NCBI GenBank assembly: GCA_943789025.1
Contig: CALSSN010000021.1
Span: 19,137-83,136, forward strand
Direction: 5' to 3'
DNA length: 64,000 bases
Source: an uncultured Verrucomicrobiales bacterium
GTDB lineage: Bacteria > Verrucomicrobiota > Verrucomicrobiia > Verrucomicrobiales > DEV007
How positions within the stretch are numbered: the stretch's first letter is position 1; each line of letters starts with the position of its first letter. This document shows, piece after piece, positions 18,115-27,514 of this stretch. Made by a program: the position numbers and the translations under genes. The notes below the pieces were generated by a model. It made no database searches. It was not told the origin of the DNA and saw only the letters and a program-made list of their open reading frames with translations.

Positions 18115-18783
18115 ATGGTTGAGATAATATCCGCTGCCAGTACCCGAGAATCCGCATGCGCAGCGCGGCAGCGTCTCCTGGAGGCTGCGATGGAGGCCTT
18201 TGCCGAGCACGGCTTTGCCTTGGTCTCGTTGCGCCAGCTGACAAAGACCGCTGGGGTGAACCTTGCCGCGGTGAGTTATTATTTTGGATCGAAAGAGGGC
18301 TTGATTGATTCTCTCGTCCTGAGCTGTCTCGATCCGATCCTGGACCGGCGTCTGACATTGCTCGATGCCATGGAAAAAGAAGCGGTCTCTGCGCTTCCGA
18401 TCGAGGAAATATTAAAAGCTTTCATGCTCCCGATTATCGAGCGCTCGATGTCGGATGCTCCGCTTTGCGGCGAAAGCTTTCTCAAGCTGATGGGGCGATG
18501 CACTTCCGAGCCGGGGTATCGGATGCCAGAGGCTGCCTTGCCGAAGATGCATGCTCTCGCGGCGCGTTTTTCGGAAGCAGTGGCACGCACCCTTCCAGAT
18601 CTTCCCGAGCAACAGGTTGTCTGGAGGCTGCATTTTACCTGCGGAGTTCTTGCGCAGACTCTCCTCCACCACGAGGATCTGCATCGTATCACCGGCGGCC
18701 GCTCCGGGCGGCTGGACGACGACAAACTCCTCGCATACATCATTGAATTCTGCAGCGCGGGCTTCCGCGCACCTGCTTCATGA
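18115..18783 (+). CDS. TetR/AcrR-family regulator (CecR/DUF1956-like C-terminus)
   Basis: The N-terminal helix-turn-helix is clear: RQRLLEAAMEAFAEHGF, then VSLRQLTKTAGVNLAAVSYYFGSKEGL. The C-terminal ligand domain resembles the DUF1956/CecR group (GESFLKLMGR, then a Trp/His-containing LHFTCGVLAQTLLHHEDL). It probably represses the following efflux genes and itself: the outer-membrane gene starts with an ATGA overlap of its stop, and a palindrome sits just before its start. I prefer ATG 18115; an in-frame TTG at 18106 would put the start codon inside the palindrome. The ligand is unknown. Confidence 0.88.
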   Translation: MVEIISAASTRESACAARQRLLEAAMEAFAEHGFALVSLRQLTKTAGVNLAAVSYYFGSKEGLIDSLVLSCLDPILDRRLTLLDAMEKEAVSALPIEEILKAFMLPIIERSMSDAPLCGESFLKLMGRCTSEPGYRMPEAALPKMHALAARFSEAVARTLPDLPEQQVVWRLHFTCGVLAQTLLHHEDLHRITGGRSGRLDDDKLLAYIIEFCSAGFRAPAS

Positions 18784-20292
18784 AGATTTTTGCTTACCAC
18801 CAGATTTTCTTTCGCCTTGTCAGCCTCGGTCTGGGCGCCGTTTTCGTTGTCGCATGCAAGGTCGTGCCACCCGCCAACGCGCTGGGGGAGGCTCTCTCGA
18901 AACTGGAGGCTGAGGTGCCGGAGTCGTGGAGCGCCGGGGCAACCGGAGCGGCCGGAGTTGATTGCCACTGGGTAGAGCGCTTCGGAGACGCCGGGTTGGT
19001 TGCGGCGGTGGCAGAGGCGCTGGCCTCGAACCCGGATCTGCAGGGTGCTCTGGCGAGGCTCGAGATCGCCCGGGAGAATGCCCGCCTCGCCGGGGTGCCT
19101 CTGAATCCAACCATGAACAGCTCTCTGAACGGCAGCCGGAGGAAGCAGAATTTTATCGGTTTTCCGATCGAGCGTCCCGCAGCGGGGAACGACGCAGGTG
19201 ATGATGGTGGCGGGGCCTTTACAAATACCTCGAACACCTTCGGCGTCTCGCTTGACGTGAGCTGGGAGATCGACCTCTGGGGCAGGCTTCGTGCCGCTGC
19301 TTCCGCTGCTGTCGGTGAAGTGCAGGCGGCCGGTGCTGAGCTTCGCGGAGCGTATGCCTCGCTCGCCGCCCAAGTCGCCAAGGCATGGTTCGCTCTGGCG
19401 GAGGCCCGTATGCAGCTGGCGCTCGCAGAGGAGACTGTAGTCAGCTACCGCGAGACCGAGCAGGTCATCAGAGATCGCTTCAAAACCGGAGGTGACGACG
19501 GCGGGGCCAGCGGTGCACAGCTGCGTCTGGCGCTTTCTGACATCGCAGTAGCCAAGGCCAGCGTCGCCGCGCAGAAAGAGATTGTCGCCCGCGTCCAACG
19601 CCAGCTTGAGGCGCTCCTCGGGCGCTACCCGAAAGGTGCCCTTCAGGGGGCCGCCTCCCTTCCTGATTCTCCTGCCTTCCCGCCATCCGGACTCCCCTCA
19701 GAGCTGCTTACCAGGAGGCCCGACGTGCAGGCGGCCGAACGGCGCTTTGCGGCGCAGAAGCAGCGGATTCGCGAAGCAAAACTTGCCGCATTCCCTTCCT
19801 TCAGTCTCACCGGCAAGCTCGGGACTTCCACCGAGGACCTCTCGGACATCCTCGACTCCGACTTCGGCGTCTGGTCGCTGGCGGGGTGGGCTTGTGCAGC
19901 CGGTGCTGACCGGGGGGCAGCTGCGAGCTGAGAAGGCGAAGCGTAAGGCGGAGCGCAAGCAGGCGCTCGCCGGGCTCCAAGCCACCGTGCTCAAGGCTTT
20001 TTCTGAGGTCGAAACGGCTCTCGCGGTGGATCGGCGCCTCGCTGAGCGGAGTGAAGCGCTTGCGGAGGCGGTGACCTTGGCCTCCGAAGCTGCCGGGGAA
20101 GCACGCACCGACTACCGCACCGGGGTCGGCGACATCCTGACGATTCTCACTGCTCAGAACCGAGCCTTGCGCGCAAAGTCCGAACACCTCTCGGCTCTTC
20201 GGGCCCGGCTTGAGAACCGCATCGACCTGCACCTTGCTCTCGGTGGCGACTACCAGCCGATCCCTCAAAAAAAAGCCACGTCGGGGAGTTGA
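18780..20292 (+). CDS. RND efflux outer-membrane lipoprotein (NodT/OprM type), frameshifted
   Basis: This is the TolC-like channel of the tripartite pump. The N-terminus is a lipoprotein signal (lipobox VVAC near residue 27), then paired OEP domains: DLQGALARLEIARENARLAG, SLDVSWEIDLWGRLRAAA, and later LPSELLTRRPDVQAAERR. After DFGVWSLAG the frame breaks near 19883-19890 (GGGGTGGG); removing one base restores GLVQPVLTGGQLRAEKA and the rest of the protein in the next frame, to 20292. The joined length of ~500 residues is normal. The intact downstream part and its conserved order argue for a sequence error rather than decay. ATGA overlap with the TetR gene indicates one operon. Confidence 0.85.
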
Positions 20293-20332
20293 CCCGCCCG
20301 AACTTTGACTCTGTATCCTCAGCTTCGCGATC

Positions 20333-21484
20333 ATGAAGAAACTCCTCCTCTCCTTGCTCATTCTTGCCGCCGGCGTCGGGCTTTCCAGCGTCCTGTTCAA
20401 GACTCGGCCGGTGGCCACAAAAGTGAAACCCGAACCGGTTCTCCCCACCGTCGAGGTGCTGGTTGCGGCCGCTTCCGAGGTGTCCGTTCCGGTTGCCAGC
20501 CAGGGAATCGTTGAGCCCAAGACAGTGACTTCTCTCGCCTCTGAGGTGGCAGGACGGGTGCTCTCAGTCTCTCCAAAACTCCGCCCAGGCGGGCGTTTTG
20601 AGGCGGGCGAGTCCCTACTGCAGATCGACAATGCGGATTATCTTGCGGCGGCGGCTCAGGCTGAAGCCACCCTGGCTGACGCGCAACTTGCTCTCGCTTT
20701 GGAATTGGCTCGGGCTGCGCAGGCAGAAAGAGATTGGGAAAAGCTCGGCAAGGGGGAAGAGGCAGGCGATCTTGTTCTCCGCAAGCCGCAGCTTGCCAGT
20801 GCCCGTGCCAAGGTGGCTGCTGCGTCCGCTACTGCGGACAAGGCTCGGCGGGATCTTGAGCGTACGAATGTGAAGGCACCTTATGCGGCACGGGTCCGCA
20901 GACACTTCGCAGACCTGGGAACCTACCTCGCTCCGGGCGCAGCTGTGGCTGATATTTACGCTGTAGCTCCTTACGAAATCCGCCTTCCCCTTTCCCTGGA
21001 GGACTCGCTGCAAGCGGACCTTTCTCGAGGAGCAAAAGTGACTCTCGGTTCCAGCATCGGTGGGCAGCGCCGCACATGGGAGGGCATGATCGTGCGGCAG
21101 GAAGGACAGGTCGATCGCACCAGCCGCTCGTTGTATGTGGTGATTGAGATCTCACCTGACGCGAATGGGATGAGTCCGGACCCGGGCTATTTCCTCGATG
21201 CTGCGATCACTGGGCGGCCCCTCTCCGGTGCGTTCCGGGTTCCCCGACGCGCCTTCATCGATGACGATACCTTGCTGCTCGTGGCTCCCGATGACACCCT
21301 CGAGTTCAGGCCTGTGACGGTGGCGCGTATCGATGGCCGGGATGCCCTGGTCACTGACGGGATTTCTGCGGGCGAGAAAATTTGCGTCACCGCGCTCGCC
21401 GCGCCTGTGGCGGGAACTCAGGTCAAGGTTGTCGGAGCTGCAAAAGATCCACGGGATGAACCGACCGGGGAGATTGTTCCCTAG
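20333..21484 (+). CDS. RND efflux periplasmic adaptor (membrane fusion protein)
   Basis: The 383-residue product is the HlyD/AcrA-like adaptor linking pump and channel. It has an N-terminal membrane anchor (MKKLLLSLLILAAGVGLSSV), a barrel-sandwich half (TVTSLASEVAGRVLSVSPKL), a coiled-coil hairpin of Ala-rich heptads (about residues 105-180), the second lipoyl half (TNVKAPYAARVRRHFADLG) and a beta-barrel with VPRRAFIDDD and a C-terminal proximal domain. It lies 40 bases after the outer-membrane gene and 58 before the pump, same strand. Confidence 0.93.
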   Translation: MKKLLLSLLILAAGVGLSSVLFKTRPVATKVKPEPVLPTVEVLVAAASEVSVPVASQGIVEPKTVTSLASEVAGRVLSVSPKLRPGGRFEAGESLLQIDNADYLAAAAQAEATLADAQLALALELARAAQAERDWEKLGKGEEAGDLVLRKPQLASARAKVAAASATADKARRDLERTNVKAPYAARVRRHFADLGTYLAPGAAVADIYAVAPYEIRLPLSLEDSLQADLSRGAKVTLGSSIGGQRRTWEGMIVRQEGQVDRTSRSLYVVIEISPDANGMSPDPGYFLDAAITGRPLSGAFRVPRRAFIDDDTLLLVAPDDTLEFRPVTVARIDGRDALVTDGISAGEKICVTALAAPVAGTQVKVVGAAKDPRDEPTGEIVP

Positions 21485-21542
21485 CCTGCGCAGACCCGGA
21501 CTGCGTTTTTTCTGAATCCTCTCAGCGCATTCTTAACTTTTC

Positions 21543-24500
21543 ATGAAGTCGATCATTTACTGGTTCACCCGCAATCATGTCGCGGCGAACTTCCTCATGC
21601 TGATCGTCCTCATGGTGGGATCAGGCACGTGGTTCGGGCTGCGGAAAGAGATCTTTCCTGAGACCGCCATCGATGCGGTCACCATCACGGTTGCGTATCC
21701 GAACGCCTCTCCGGTCGAGGTTGAAAAAGGCGTGATTCTCCCCATCGAGGAGGCACTCGAGGGGATTGATGGGCTCAAGCGGGTCACATCGACGGCGACT
21801 CAGAATGTTGGCGCGGTCACTGTCGAAGTGGAGACCGCTTATGACGTACGCGAGGTGATGAGTGACGTGAAGACCGAGGTCGATGCGATCACGAATTTTG
21901 CCGAGGCTGCTGAAGAGCCTATTCTCAAAGAACTGGTGCTGAAGGGTCGCGTCCTTCAGATCGCGGTCTCGGCCGATGCCGGCGAGCGTGTTCTCCGGGA
22001 GATGGCGGAACGGGTAAAGGACGAGCTGCTGGTCTACGAATACACTCCACCAGCCTGGCCTGGTCCACTGGTAGCCGCTCAGAAAATTCTCGGCCGGGCC
22101 GGGCCCTTCGGCATTTCGCAAGTCACTGTCAATGGGACGCGATCCTACGAGATCGGGATCGAACTTTCCGAACAGACTCTGCGGGAACTCGGGCTCACCT
22201 TCGACCAGGTGGCCGCCGCGGTGCGGGCTTCTTCGCTCGACCTCCCGGGAGGTTCCGTAAAGACTGAAGGGGGTGAGTTTCTCATCCGCACGGAAGCCCG
22301 TCGCTACAGTGCCGAGGAATTTGGGGAGATCACTGTCGTGGCACGGCCAGATGGATCTTCTCTCAAGCTCCGGGATATCGCGACCATCAAAGACGGCTTC
22401 GAAGAAGTTGACCTCGATGTTCGGTTTGATGGCAGGCCCGCACTCCTTATTGACGTGTTTCGACTCGGGGATGAGGACACTCTGACGATTGCTGATGCGG
22501 TGAAATCTTTCCTCAATGAGCGTGCACCCGAAATCCTTCCCGCAGGAGTTGCCACAGAGATCTGGGCAGACGACTCGGTCTACCTGCAAGGACGACTTGA
22601 CCTGCTGACGAGGAACCTGGCGATCGGGCTGTTACTGGTTCTCCTCGTGCTGGCGCTGTTCCTTCGTCCGAGCCTGGCGCTGCTCGTCACCATCGGAATC
22701 CCCGTTTCATTTGCAGGCGCCGTTGCCGTGATGCCGATGACGGGCATCTCGATCAACATGATTTCACTCTTCGCCTTCATCCTCGTCCTCGGGATCGTGG
22801 TCGACGATGCCATCGTGGTGGCAGAGAACGTGTATCGTCGGATGCGGGGGGGAGAACACCCGCGTGATGCCTCGCCTGCCGGCACGCACGAGGTGGGGGT
22901 CGTGGTTATCTTTGGCGTGCTGACCACTGTGGTCGCCTTCACCCCGATGCTCGGCCTGAGTGGTGTCTCCGGCAAGATCTGGCCGAACATTCCCTGGATC
23001 GTAATCCCCGTGCTGCTCTTCTCATTGCTGCAGTCGAAGCTGATTCTTCCAGCCCACCTCGCGATGCTGCGACCCTCGATCCCGAATGAAGATCATCGAG
23101 GCATTTTTGCCCTCCAGAATGCAGTGGCGCACGGGTTAGAACGTTTTGTCGATCGCATTTATCGTCCGATACTCAAGCGGCTTCTCCACGCCCGCTATGT
23201 CACCTTGAGTGCCTTCATCGCGGCGTTCATCGCCTCGATCAGTATGGTGGGTGCGGGCTGGATCAAGTTTCAGTTTTTTCCCGAGGTAGAAGCCGATGTA
23301 ATCGTGGCGCAGGTCGAGCTTCCGGCGGGTGTCCCCTATGGCGATACCTCGGCTGCGGTTCACCAGATGGAAGAAGCGCTTCTGCATCTGGGAAATGAAC
23401 TGCAGGAAGAAATCGGAAAGCCGGCCCTGAAGCATTCGGTCTCCGCGATCGGCCAGCAACCGTTTATCACCGGGTTCGAGCAGATCGCCGGTGCACCCAC
23501 TGCCACGCATCTCGGTGAGATCACGGTTGAACTCATCTCGGCAGCAGACCGGCCTGAGGTGTCAGGCTCTGAGGTCGCCTCGCGCTGGCGCGAGATGACG
23601 GGATCAATCCCGGGTGCTGTCTCACTGACTTTCCAGACCCAGGGAGCGGCCAGTGGCAACGCGATCGATCTGGAAATTACCGGCCCGGACAATGACGAGC
23701 TGGAGGCCGCAGCGGACATGATCACCGAGGCCTTGGCAGGTTACACCGGAGTCATTGACATCTCAGCGAGCAACCGGGCTGGAAAGCGCGAACTGAAGTT
23801 GGGAATCACCCCGCACGGCGAAGCTCTTGGGCTTCGCCTGGCGGACGTCGCCCGTCAAGTCCGGCAGGGGTTTTACGGTGAAGAAATCCAACGCCTCCAG
23901 CGCGGCAAAGATGAGGTCAAGGTCTTCGTCCGCTACCCGCGCGCCGAGCGCGAAGCCCTCTCCAACCTGGCGGGAATGAAAATCCGCACCGCCCGCGGGG
24001 AAGAGGTTCCATTTTCTGAGGTGGCGACAGCAGCTTACGGTCGCAGTTATGAAAGCGTGCGGCACGCCGACGGACGTCGCGCAGTTAACGTCACTGCCGA
24101 CGTCGACAAACTGATCGGAACGAACGCGAACGAAGTCGTTGCCTCGCTGGAAAGCGAAGTGTTTCCGAGGGTCTCCCTGCTTCACCCCGGGGTCTCTATC
24201 CGGTTTCAGGGCGAGCAGCGTGATCAGGTGCAGTCGGTGCAGGAGCTGAGCCGGGGCTTTATTCTCGCCCTTGTCGTGATGTATGTCCTGATGGCGATCC
24301 CGCTCAAATCGTATCTCCAGCCGCTCATTGTGATGAGCGTGATCCCCTTTGGAATGATCGGAGCCATCATCGGTCATGCCTTGATGGGGATGAGCCTAAG
24401 CATCATGTCCATGTGTGGGATCGTTGCCCTGGCAGGGGTGGTGGTCAATGATTCGCTCGTTCTCGTCGATTACGTGAACCGAGAGGTCGCTCGCGGACAT

Positions 24501-24770
24501 GCCATCGTGAAAGCTGTCTGGGAGGCTGGAGTTGTCCGCTTCCGACCGATTCTTCTCACCTCACTGACCACCTTTGCCGGTCTGACGCCGATGCTTCTGG
24601 AGACAGATCTCCAGGCGCGCTTTCTCATTCCCATGGCGGTCAGCCTCGGTTTCGGCATCCTTTTTGCCACTGGAATCACTCTTTTCCTCGTCCCTTGTGT
24701 TTACCTGATCATGGAAGACGTGAAGGGGATGGCCGGGAAGTGGAAGCGGCCTTCCCCTGCGGGACGCTGA
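21543..24770 (+). CDS. RND efflux transporter permease (AcrB-like)
   Basis: This 1075-residue inner-membrane proton/drug antiporter has the two-fold RND layout: TM1 (residues ~12-30), a large periplasmic porter domain, TM2-6 with the signature GIVVDDAIVVAENVYRRM (about residues 416-433), then TM7, a second porter domain and TM8-12 with ALAGVVVNDSLVLVDYVN. The early FPETAIDAVTITVAYPNASP is typical of the family. The substrate cannot be read from sequence. It closes the tetR-channel-adaptor-pump operon. Its last 62 bases overlap the end of the convergent mag gene. Confidence 0.94.
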   Translation: MKSIIYWFTRNHVAANFLMLIVLMVGSGTWFGLRKEIFPETAIDAVTITVAYPNASPVEVEKGVILPIEEALEGIDGLKRVTSTATQNVGAVTVEVETAYDVREVMSDVKTEVDAITNFAEAAEEPILKELVLKGRVLQIAVSADAGERVLREMAERVKDELLVYEYTPPAWPGPLVAAQKILGRAGPFGISQVTVNGTRSYEIGIELSEQTLRELGLTFDQVAAAVRASSLDLPGGSVKTEGGEFLIRTEARRYSAEEFGEITVVARPDGSSLKLRDIATIKDGFEEVDLDVRFDGRPALLIDVFRLGDEDTLTIADAVKSFLNERAPEILPAGVATEIWADDSVYLQGRLDLLTRNLAIGLLLVLLVLALFLRPSLALLVTIGIPVSFAGAVAVMPMTGISINMISLFAFILVLGIVVDDAIVVAENVYRRMRGGEHPRDASPAGTHEVGVVVIFGVLTTVVAFTPMLGLSGVSGKIWPNIPWIVIPVLLFSLLQSKLILPAHLAMLRPSIPNEDHRGIFALQNAVAHGLERFVDRIYRPILKRLLHARYVTLSAFIAAFIASISMVGAGWIKFQFFPEVEADVIVAQVELPAGVPYGDTSAAVHQMEEALLHLGNELQEEIGKPALKHSVSAIGQQPFITGFEQIAGAPTATHLGEITVELISAADRPEVSGSEVASRWREMTGSIPGAVSLTFQTQGAASGNAIDLEITGPDNDELEAAADMITEALAGYTGVIDISASNRAGKRELKLGITPHGEALGLRLADVARQVRQGFYGEEIQRLQRGKDEVKVFVRYPRAEREALSNLAGMKIRTARGEEVPFSEVATAAYGRSYESVRHADGRRAVNVTADVDKLIGTNANEVVASLESEVFPRVSLLHPGVSIRFQGEQRDQVQSVQELSRGFILALVVMYVLMAIPLKSYLQPLIVMSVIPFGMIGAIIGHALMGMSLSIMSMCGIVALAGVVVNDSLVLVDYVNREVARGHAIVKAVWEAGVVRFRPILLTSLTTFAGLTPMLLETDLQARFLIPMAVSLGFGILFATGITLFLVPCVYLIMEDVKGMAGKWKRPSPAGR

Positions 24771-25329
24771 CTCCTGCATGCCCATCCACAAGAAATCGCC
24801 ACGGGAATTCGGTGGCGCGGGAAATGCCGACTCGGACGTCGGTGACGACTGCGAGAGGAGATTCGGCTGGCAGAAAAAACCGGGTCTCTGAGGCAACAAG
24901 GTTCCTGCCGTGGTCGTCAGCGCAAAGACCAAGCGCAACTCCGAGCTTCCCGGGACCGGAGCAGAGTTCGCGGTCCTTGCGGCCAGCCCGCCGCAAGCGC
25001 ATGGCAGGAAGCCCGCTGGCAGGGTCAAGGGCACGCAAGAGAATGATCCCGTCACGGCAGCCGGGGGCCCCTTTGACGAGGACATTGAGGAGCCAGTAGA
25101 CACCGTAGTTGAGGTAGACGTAGGAAGTGCCCGCCGAGTGCTCGGCAAAGAAGCGCCGGCTGGTCGGACGGAACGCGGTGTGGCAGGCCGGGTCATTCTC
25201 GATCCCGTAGGCTTCGGTTTCGATGACCGTGCCTCCGCACCCGTCCCAGATCAGAGTGCTGCCGATGAGATTCCGGGCGACGTCCAGAAAGTCGCCTTGA
25301 AAAAATTCCTCTCCCAGGCGGGCTGCCAT
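24709..25329 (-). CDS. mag: DNA-3-methyladenine glycosylase (AAG/MPG family)
   Basis: This base-excision enzyme removes alkylated purines. The AAG fold shows in LARNLIGSTLIWDG-like opening residues (here VARNLIGSTLIWDG), GTVIETEAYGIENDPACH with the catalytic Glu, TSYVYLNYGVYWLLNV, and SGPGKLGVALGL. The ATG at 25329 gives 206 residues beginning MAARLGEEFF. It starts four bases after the nif3-like stop, whose GAGGTG serves as a ribosome-binding site, so the two form an operon. The 3' end overlaps the convergent RND pump gene by 62 bases. Confidence 0.92.
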   Translation of the reverse strand: MAARLGEEFFQGDFLDVARNLIGSTLIWDGCGGTVIETEAYGIENDPACHTAFRPTSRRFFAEHSAGTSYVYLNYGVYWLLNVLVKGAPGCRDGIILLRALDPASGLPAMRLRRAGRKDRELCSGPGKLGVALGLCADDHGRNLVASETRFFLPAESPLAVVTDVRVGISRATEFPWRFLVDGHAGVSVPQGKAASTSRPSPSRLP

Positions 25330-25333
25330 CACC

Positions 25334-26128
25334 TCAGAGTCCGGTGGGGTGGTCGATGAAGTGGTGCTCGAGAGACAGGCGTTTTTCGAGCTCGCTGCCG
25401 AGCGCTCGGACCCCGAACGTCTCGGTCGCGTAGTGGCCGGCATAGAGAACGTTGATGCCGAGTTCCTCTGCGAGGGGAAAGCTCCAGTGCGGGCCTTCCC
25501 CGGTGATAAACGTCTCGATTCCGGCCTCAGCCACAGCGGCCACTTCTGAACCTGCACCACCGGTGATGATACCAACCTTACCTACGGCATCGCTTTTCCC
25601 GCCCGGACAGAGATGGACGTCGCCATTGACCGCCCGGGCAAGGCGTTCCCGCAGGTCTTTCACCCCACCTGAGAAAGCCCCCGCGAGCCCGAGATCAATC
25701 CCTTTCCAGGCAAAAAAAGGAGCAGGATTCTCCAGCCCGATTGCCCGCGCCAGGCAGGCGTTGTTGCCATGGGAGGGATGGACGTCGAGCGGAATATGAC
25801 TGCTGTAAATGGCGAGGTCGGCCTCGTGGGCGAGACGAAGTTTCTCATAGGCTGCTCCCGTGTGCGCTTGAAGCCCCTGCCAGAAGAGGCCGTGATGAAC
25901 CAGCAGCAGAGTTCCACCATCCCGATGACTCGCGCCTGTTTCACCGGCATGGGCAGCAGCTTTTCGCAGCACCGGCAGGGACGCATCCACGGCAGTGATG
26001 ACCCGGCTGATTTCGCCGGACCGGTTTTCGAGTTGCAGTCCATTAAGCGCGTTCGGGTAGTCGGGGATCCCGCTGCTACCAAGTTCGGATTCGAGGAGAG
26101 CGACGATGTTCTGAAGTCCGGCCGTCAT
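25334..26128 (-). CDS. Nif3-like dinuclear metal-centre protein (YbgI/DUF34)
   Basis: The 264-residue protein belongs to the NIF3/YbgI family, hexameric toroids with a two-metal site. Ligand motifs are LLLVHHGLFW (paired His), SHIPLDVHPSHGNN (Asp and His), and near the end a TGEGPHWSFPLAEELG segment with YAGHYATE. Some members are called GTP cyclohydrolase 1 type 2, but biochemical roles remain unsettled. It is followed directly by mag and is divergent from ychF. Confidence 0.9.
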   Translation of the reverse strand: MTAGLQNIVALLESELGSSGIPDYPNALNGLQLENRSGEISRVITAVDASLPVLRKAAAHAGETGASHRDGGTLLLVHHGLFWQGLQAHTGAAYEKLRLAHEADLAIYSSHIPLDVHPSHGNNACLARAIGLENPAPFFAWKGIDLGLAGAFSGGVKDLRERLARAVNGDVHLCPGGKSDAVGKVGIITGGAGSEVAAVAEAGIETFITGEGPHWSFPLAEELGINVLYAGHYATETFGVRALGSELEKRLSLEHHFIDHPTGL

Positions 26129-26194
26129 TCACTAACGAGACGCGAATACTTTTTGCATGCAAGAGAGATCGAGTGCGCCTAGTTTCGCGCTGTA

Positions 26195-27310
26195 ATGCTC
26201 CAGGCAGGAATCGTAGGTCTCCCCAATGTCGGCAAATCGACTCTCTTCAATGCAGTCACCCGCTCGCGGAAAGCGGAGGCAGCAAACTATCCATTCTGCA
26301 CCATCGACCCGAACCGCGGGGTGGTTACCGTTCCTGACCCACGCTTGCAAGTGCTCTCCGATCTTTCCAGTTCCGAGAAGATCATCCCGGCAGCCATCGA
26401 GTTCGTGGATATCGCCGGACTGGTCAAGGGCGCCGCTGATGGGGCGGGGTTAGGAAACCAGTTTCTTTCCAATATCCGCGAGGTAGACGCCATCGTCCAG
26501 GTCGTCCGGTGCTTTGAGGACGACGACATCATTCATGAAATGGGCTCGGTTGATCCGCTCAGAGACATTGAGGTGATTCATACCGAACTCGTGCTCGCCG
26601 ATCTGGCCAGTCTCGAAAAGCGCCATCAGAATCGATCGAAAAAAGCCAAGACCGGCGACAAAGAGGCGGTCAGAGAGGTAGCAGTCATGGAGAAGCTCCT
26701 CCCGCACCTCAATGACGGAAAACCGGCTCTCACTCTGGAACTCTCCGACGAAGAAAAGCTGGTGCTGCGCGAGTTTTTTCTCCTGACATCCAAGCCCACG
26801 ATTTTCGCCTGCAACGTGGCTGAAGAGGATCTTGCCGGAGCACTCGAGGACCCTGAGTCGAATCCGCTAGTGGCCATGGTGCGGGCCCACGCGGAGAAGA
26901 GTCACGGTGCCGAGTCGGTGGTCATCAGCGCTCGGATCGAGGAAGAGATGGTCGAACTCGACGCAGCCGAAGCCATAGAATATCTCGAGGCACTCGGCAT
27001 CGCTGACAGTGGAGTCTCGACGCTCATACGCAGCGTCTACCACCTCCTCGGCCTACGGACGTATCTGACCACGGGCGAGAAGGAGACACGCGCCTGGACA
27101 ATCACGGCGGGAATGCTCGCTCCTGCTGCGGCCGGGGTGATCCATACCGACTTCGAACAGAAGTTTATCCGCGCTGAGATCGTCCATTACCACGACCTTG
27201 TGGAACTCGGTTCACTTGCCGCGGCGCGGGAGGCAGGGAAGCTGCGGGCGGAGGGGAAAGACTACGAAGTCAAAGACGGAGACGTAGTCAATTTTCTCAC
27301 CGGTGCCTGA
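26195..27310 (+). CDS. ychF: Redox-regulated ATPase YchF
   Basis: YchF is an Obg-family P-loop protein that prefers ATP and binds ribosomes. Visible motifs are G1 GLPNVGKST (residues 8-16), G3 DIAGLVKGA, and the atypical G4 CNVAEED in place of NKxD, which explains ATP preference. A coiled-coil region ([13 protein letters not shown]) and the C-terminal TGS domain ([32 protein letters not shown]) complete it. The length of 371 residues is standard. It starts 66 bases from the divergent nif3 start. Confidence 0.95.
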   Translation: MLQAGIVGLPNVGKSTLFNAVTRSRKAEAANYPFCTIDPNRGVVTVPDPRLQVLSDLSSSEKIIPAAIEFVDIAGLVKGAADGAGLGNQFLSNIREVDAIVQVVRCFEDDDIIHEMGSVDPLRDIEVIHTELVLADLASLEKRHQNRSKKAKTGDKEAVREVAVMEKLLPHLNDGKPALTLELSDEEKLVLREFFLLTSKPTIFACNVAEEDLAGALEDPESNPLVAMVRAHAEKSHGAESVVISARIEEEMVELDAAEAIEYLEALGIADSGVSTLIRSVYHLLGLRTYLTTGEKETRAWTITAGMLAPAAAGVIHTDFEQKFIRAEIVHYHDLVELGSLAAAREAGKLRAEGKDYEVKDGDVVNFLTGA

Positions 27311-27514
27311 GACGAAAAAGGCGCGCCTCGGGAAGCCATTTCCTGAAAAAGAACCAGGCACTCATTGCATGGCATGAGCACCAGAACGATGGCAGATTTC
27401 TAAATTTTTGCCCTCAAAAACCTTTCAACGGTTGCACGACATGGGGGAAAGATGGTAAGCATGGGATTCGGCTTTCTTCGGGGGTGAGCGGCCTTTCATT
27501 TTATAATTTCATTC

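Noticed and set aside
18279..19598. 439-codon minus-strand frame across the TetR and efflux genes
   Set aside because: It is a shadow of two well supported plus-strand genes and shows no family features.
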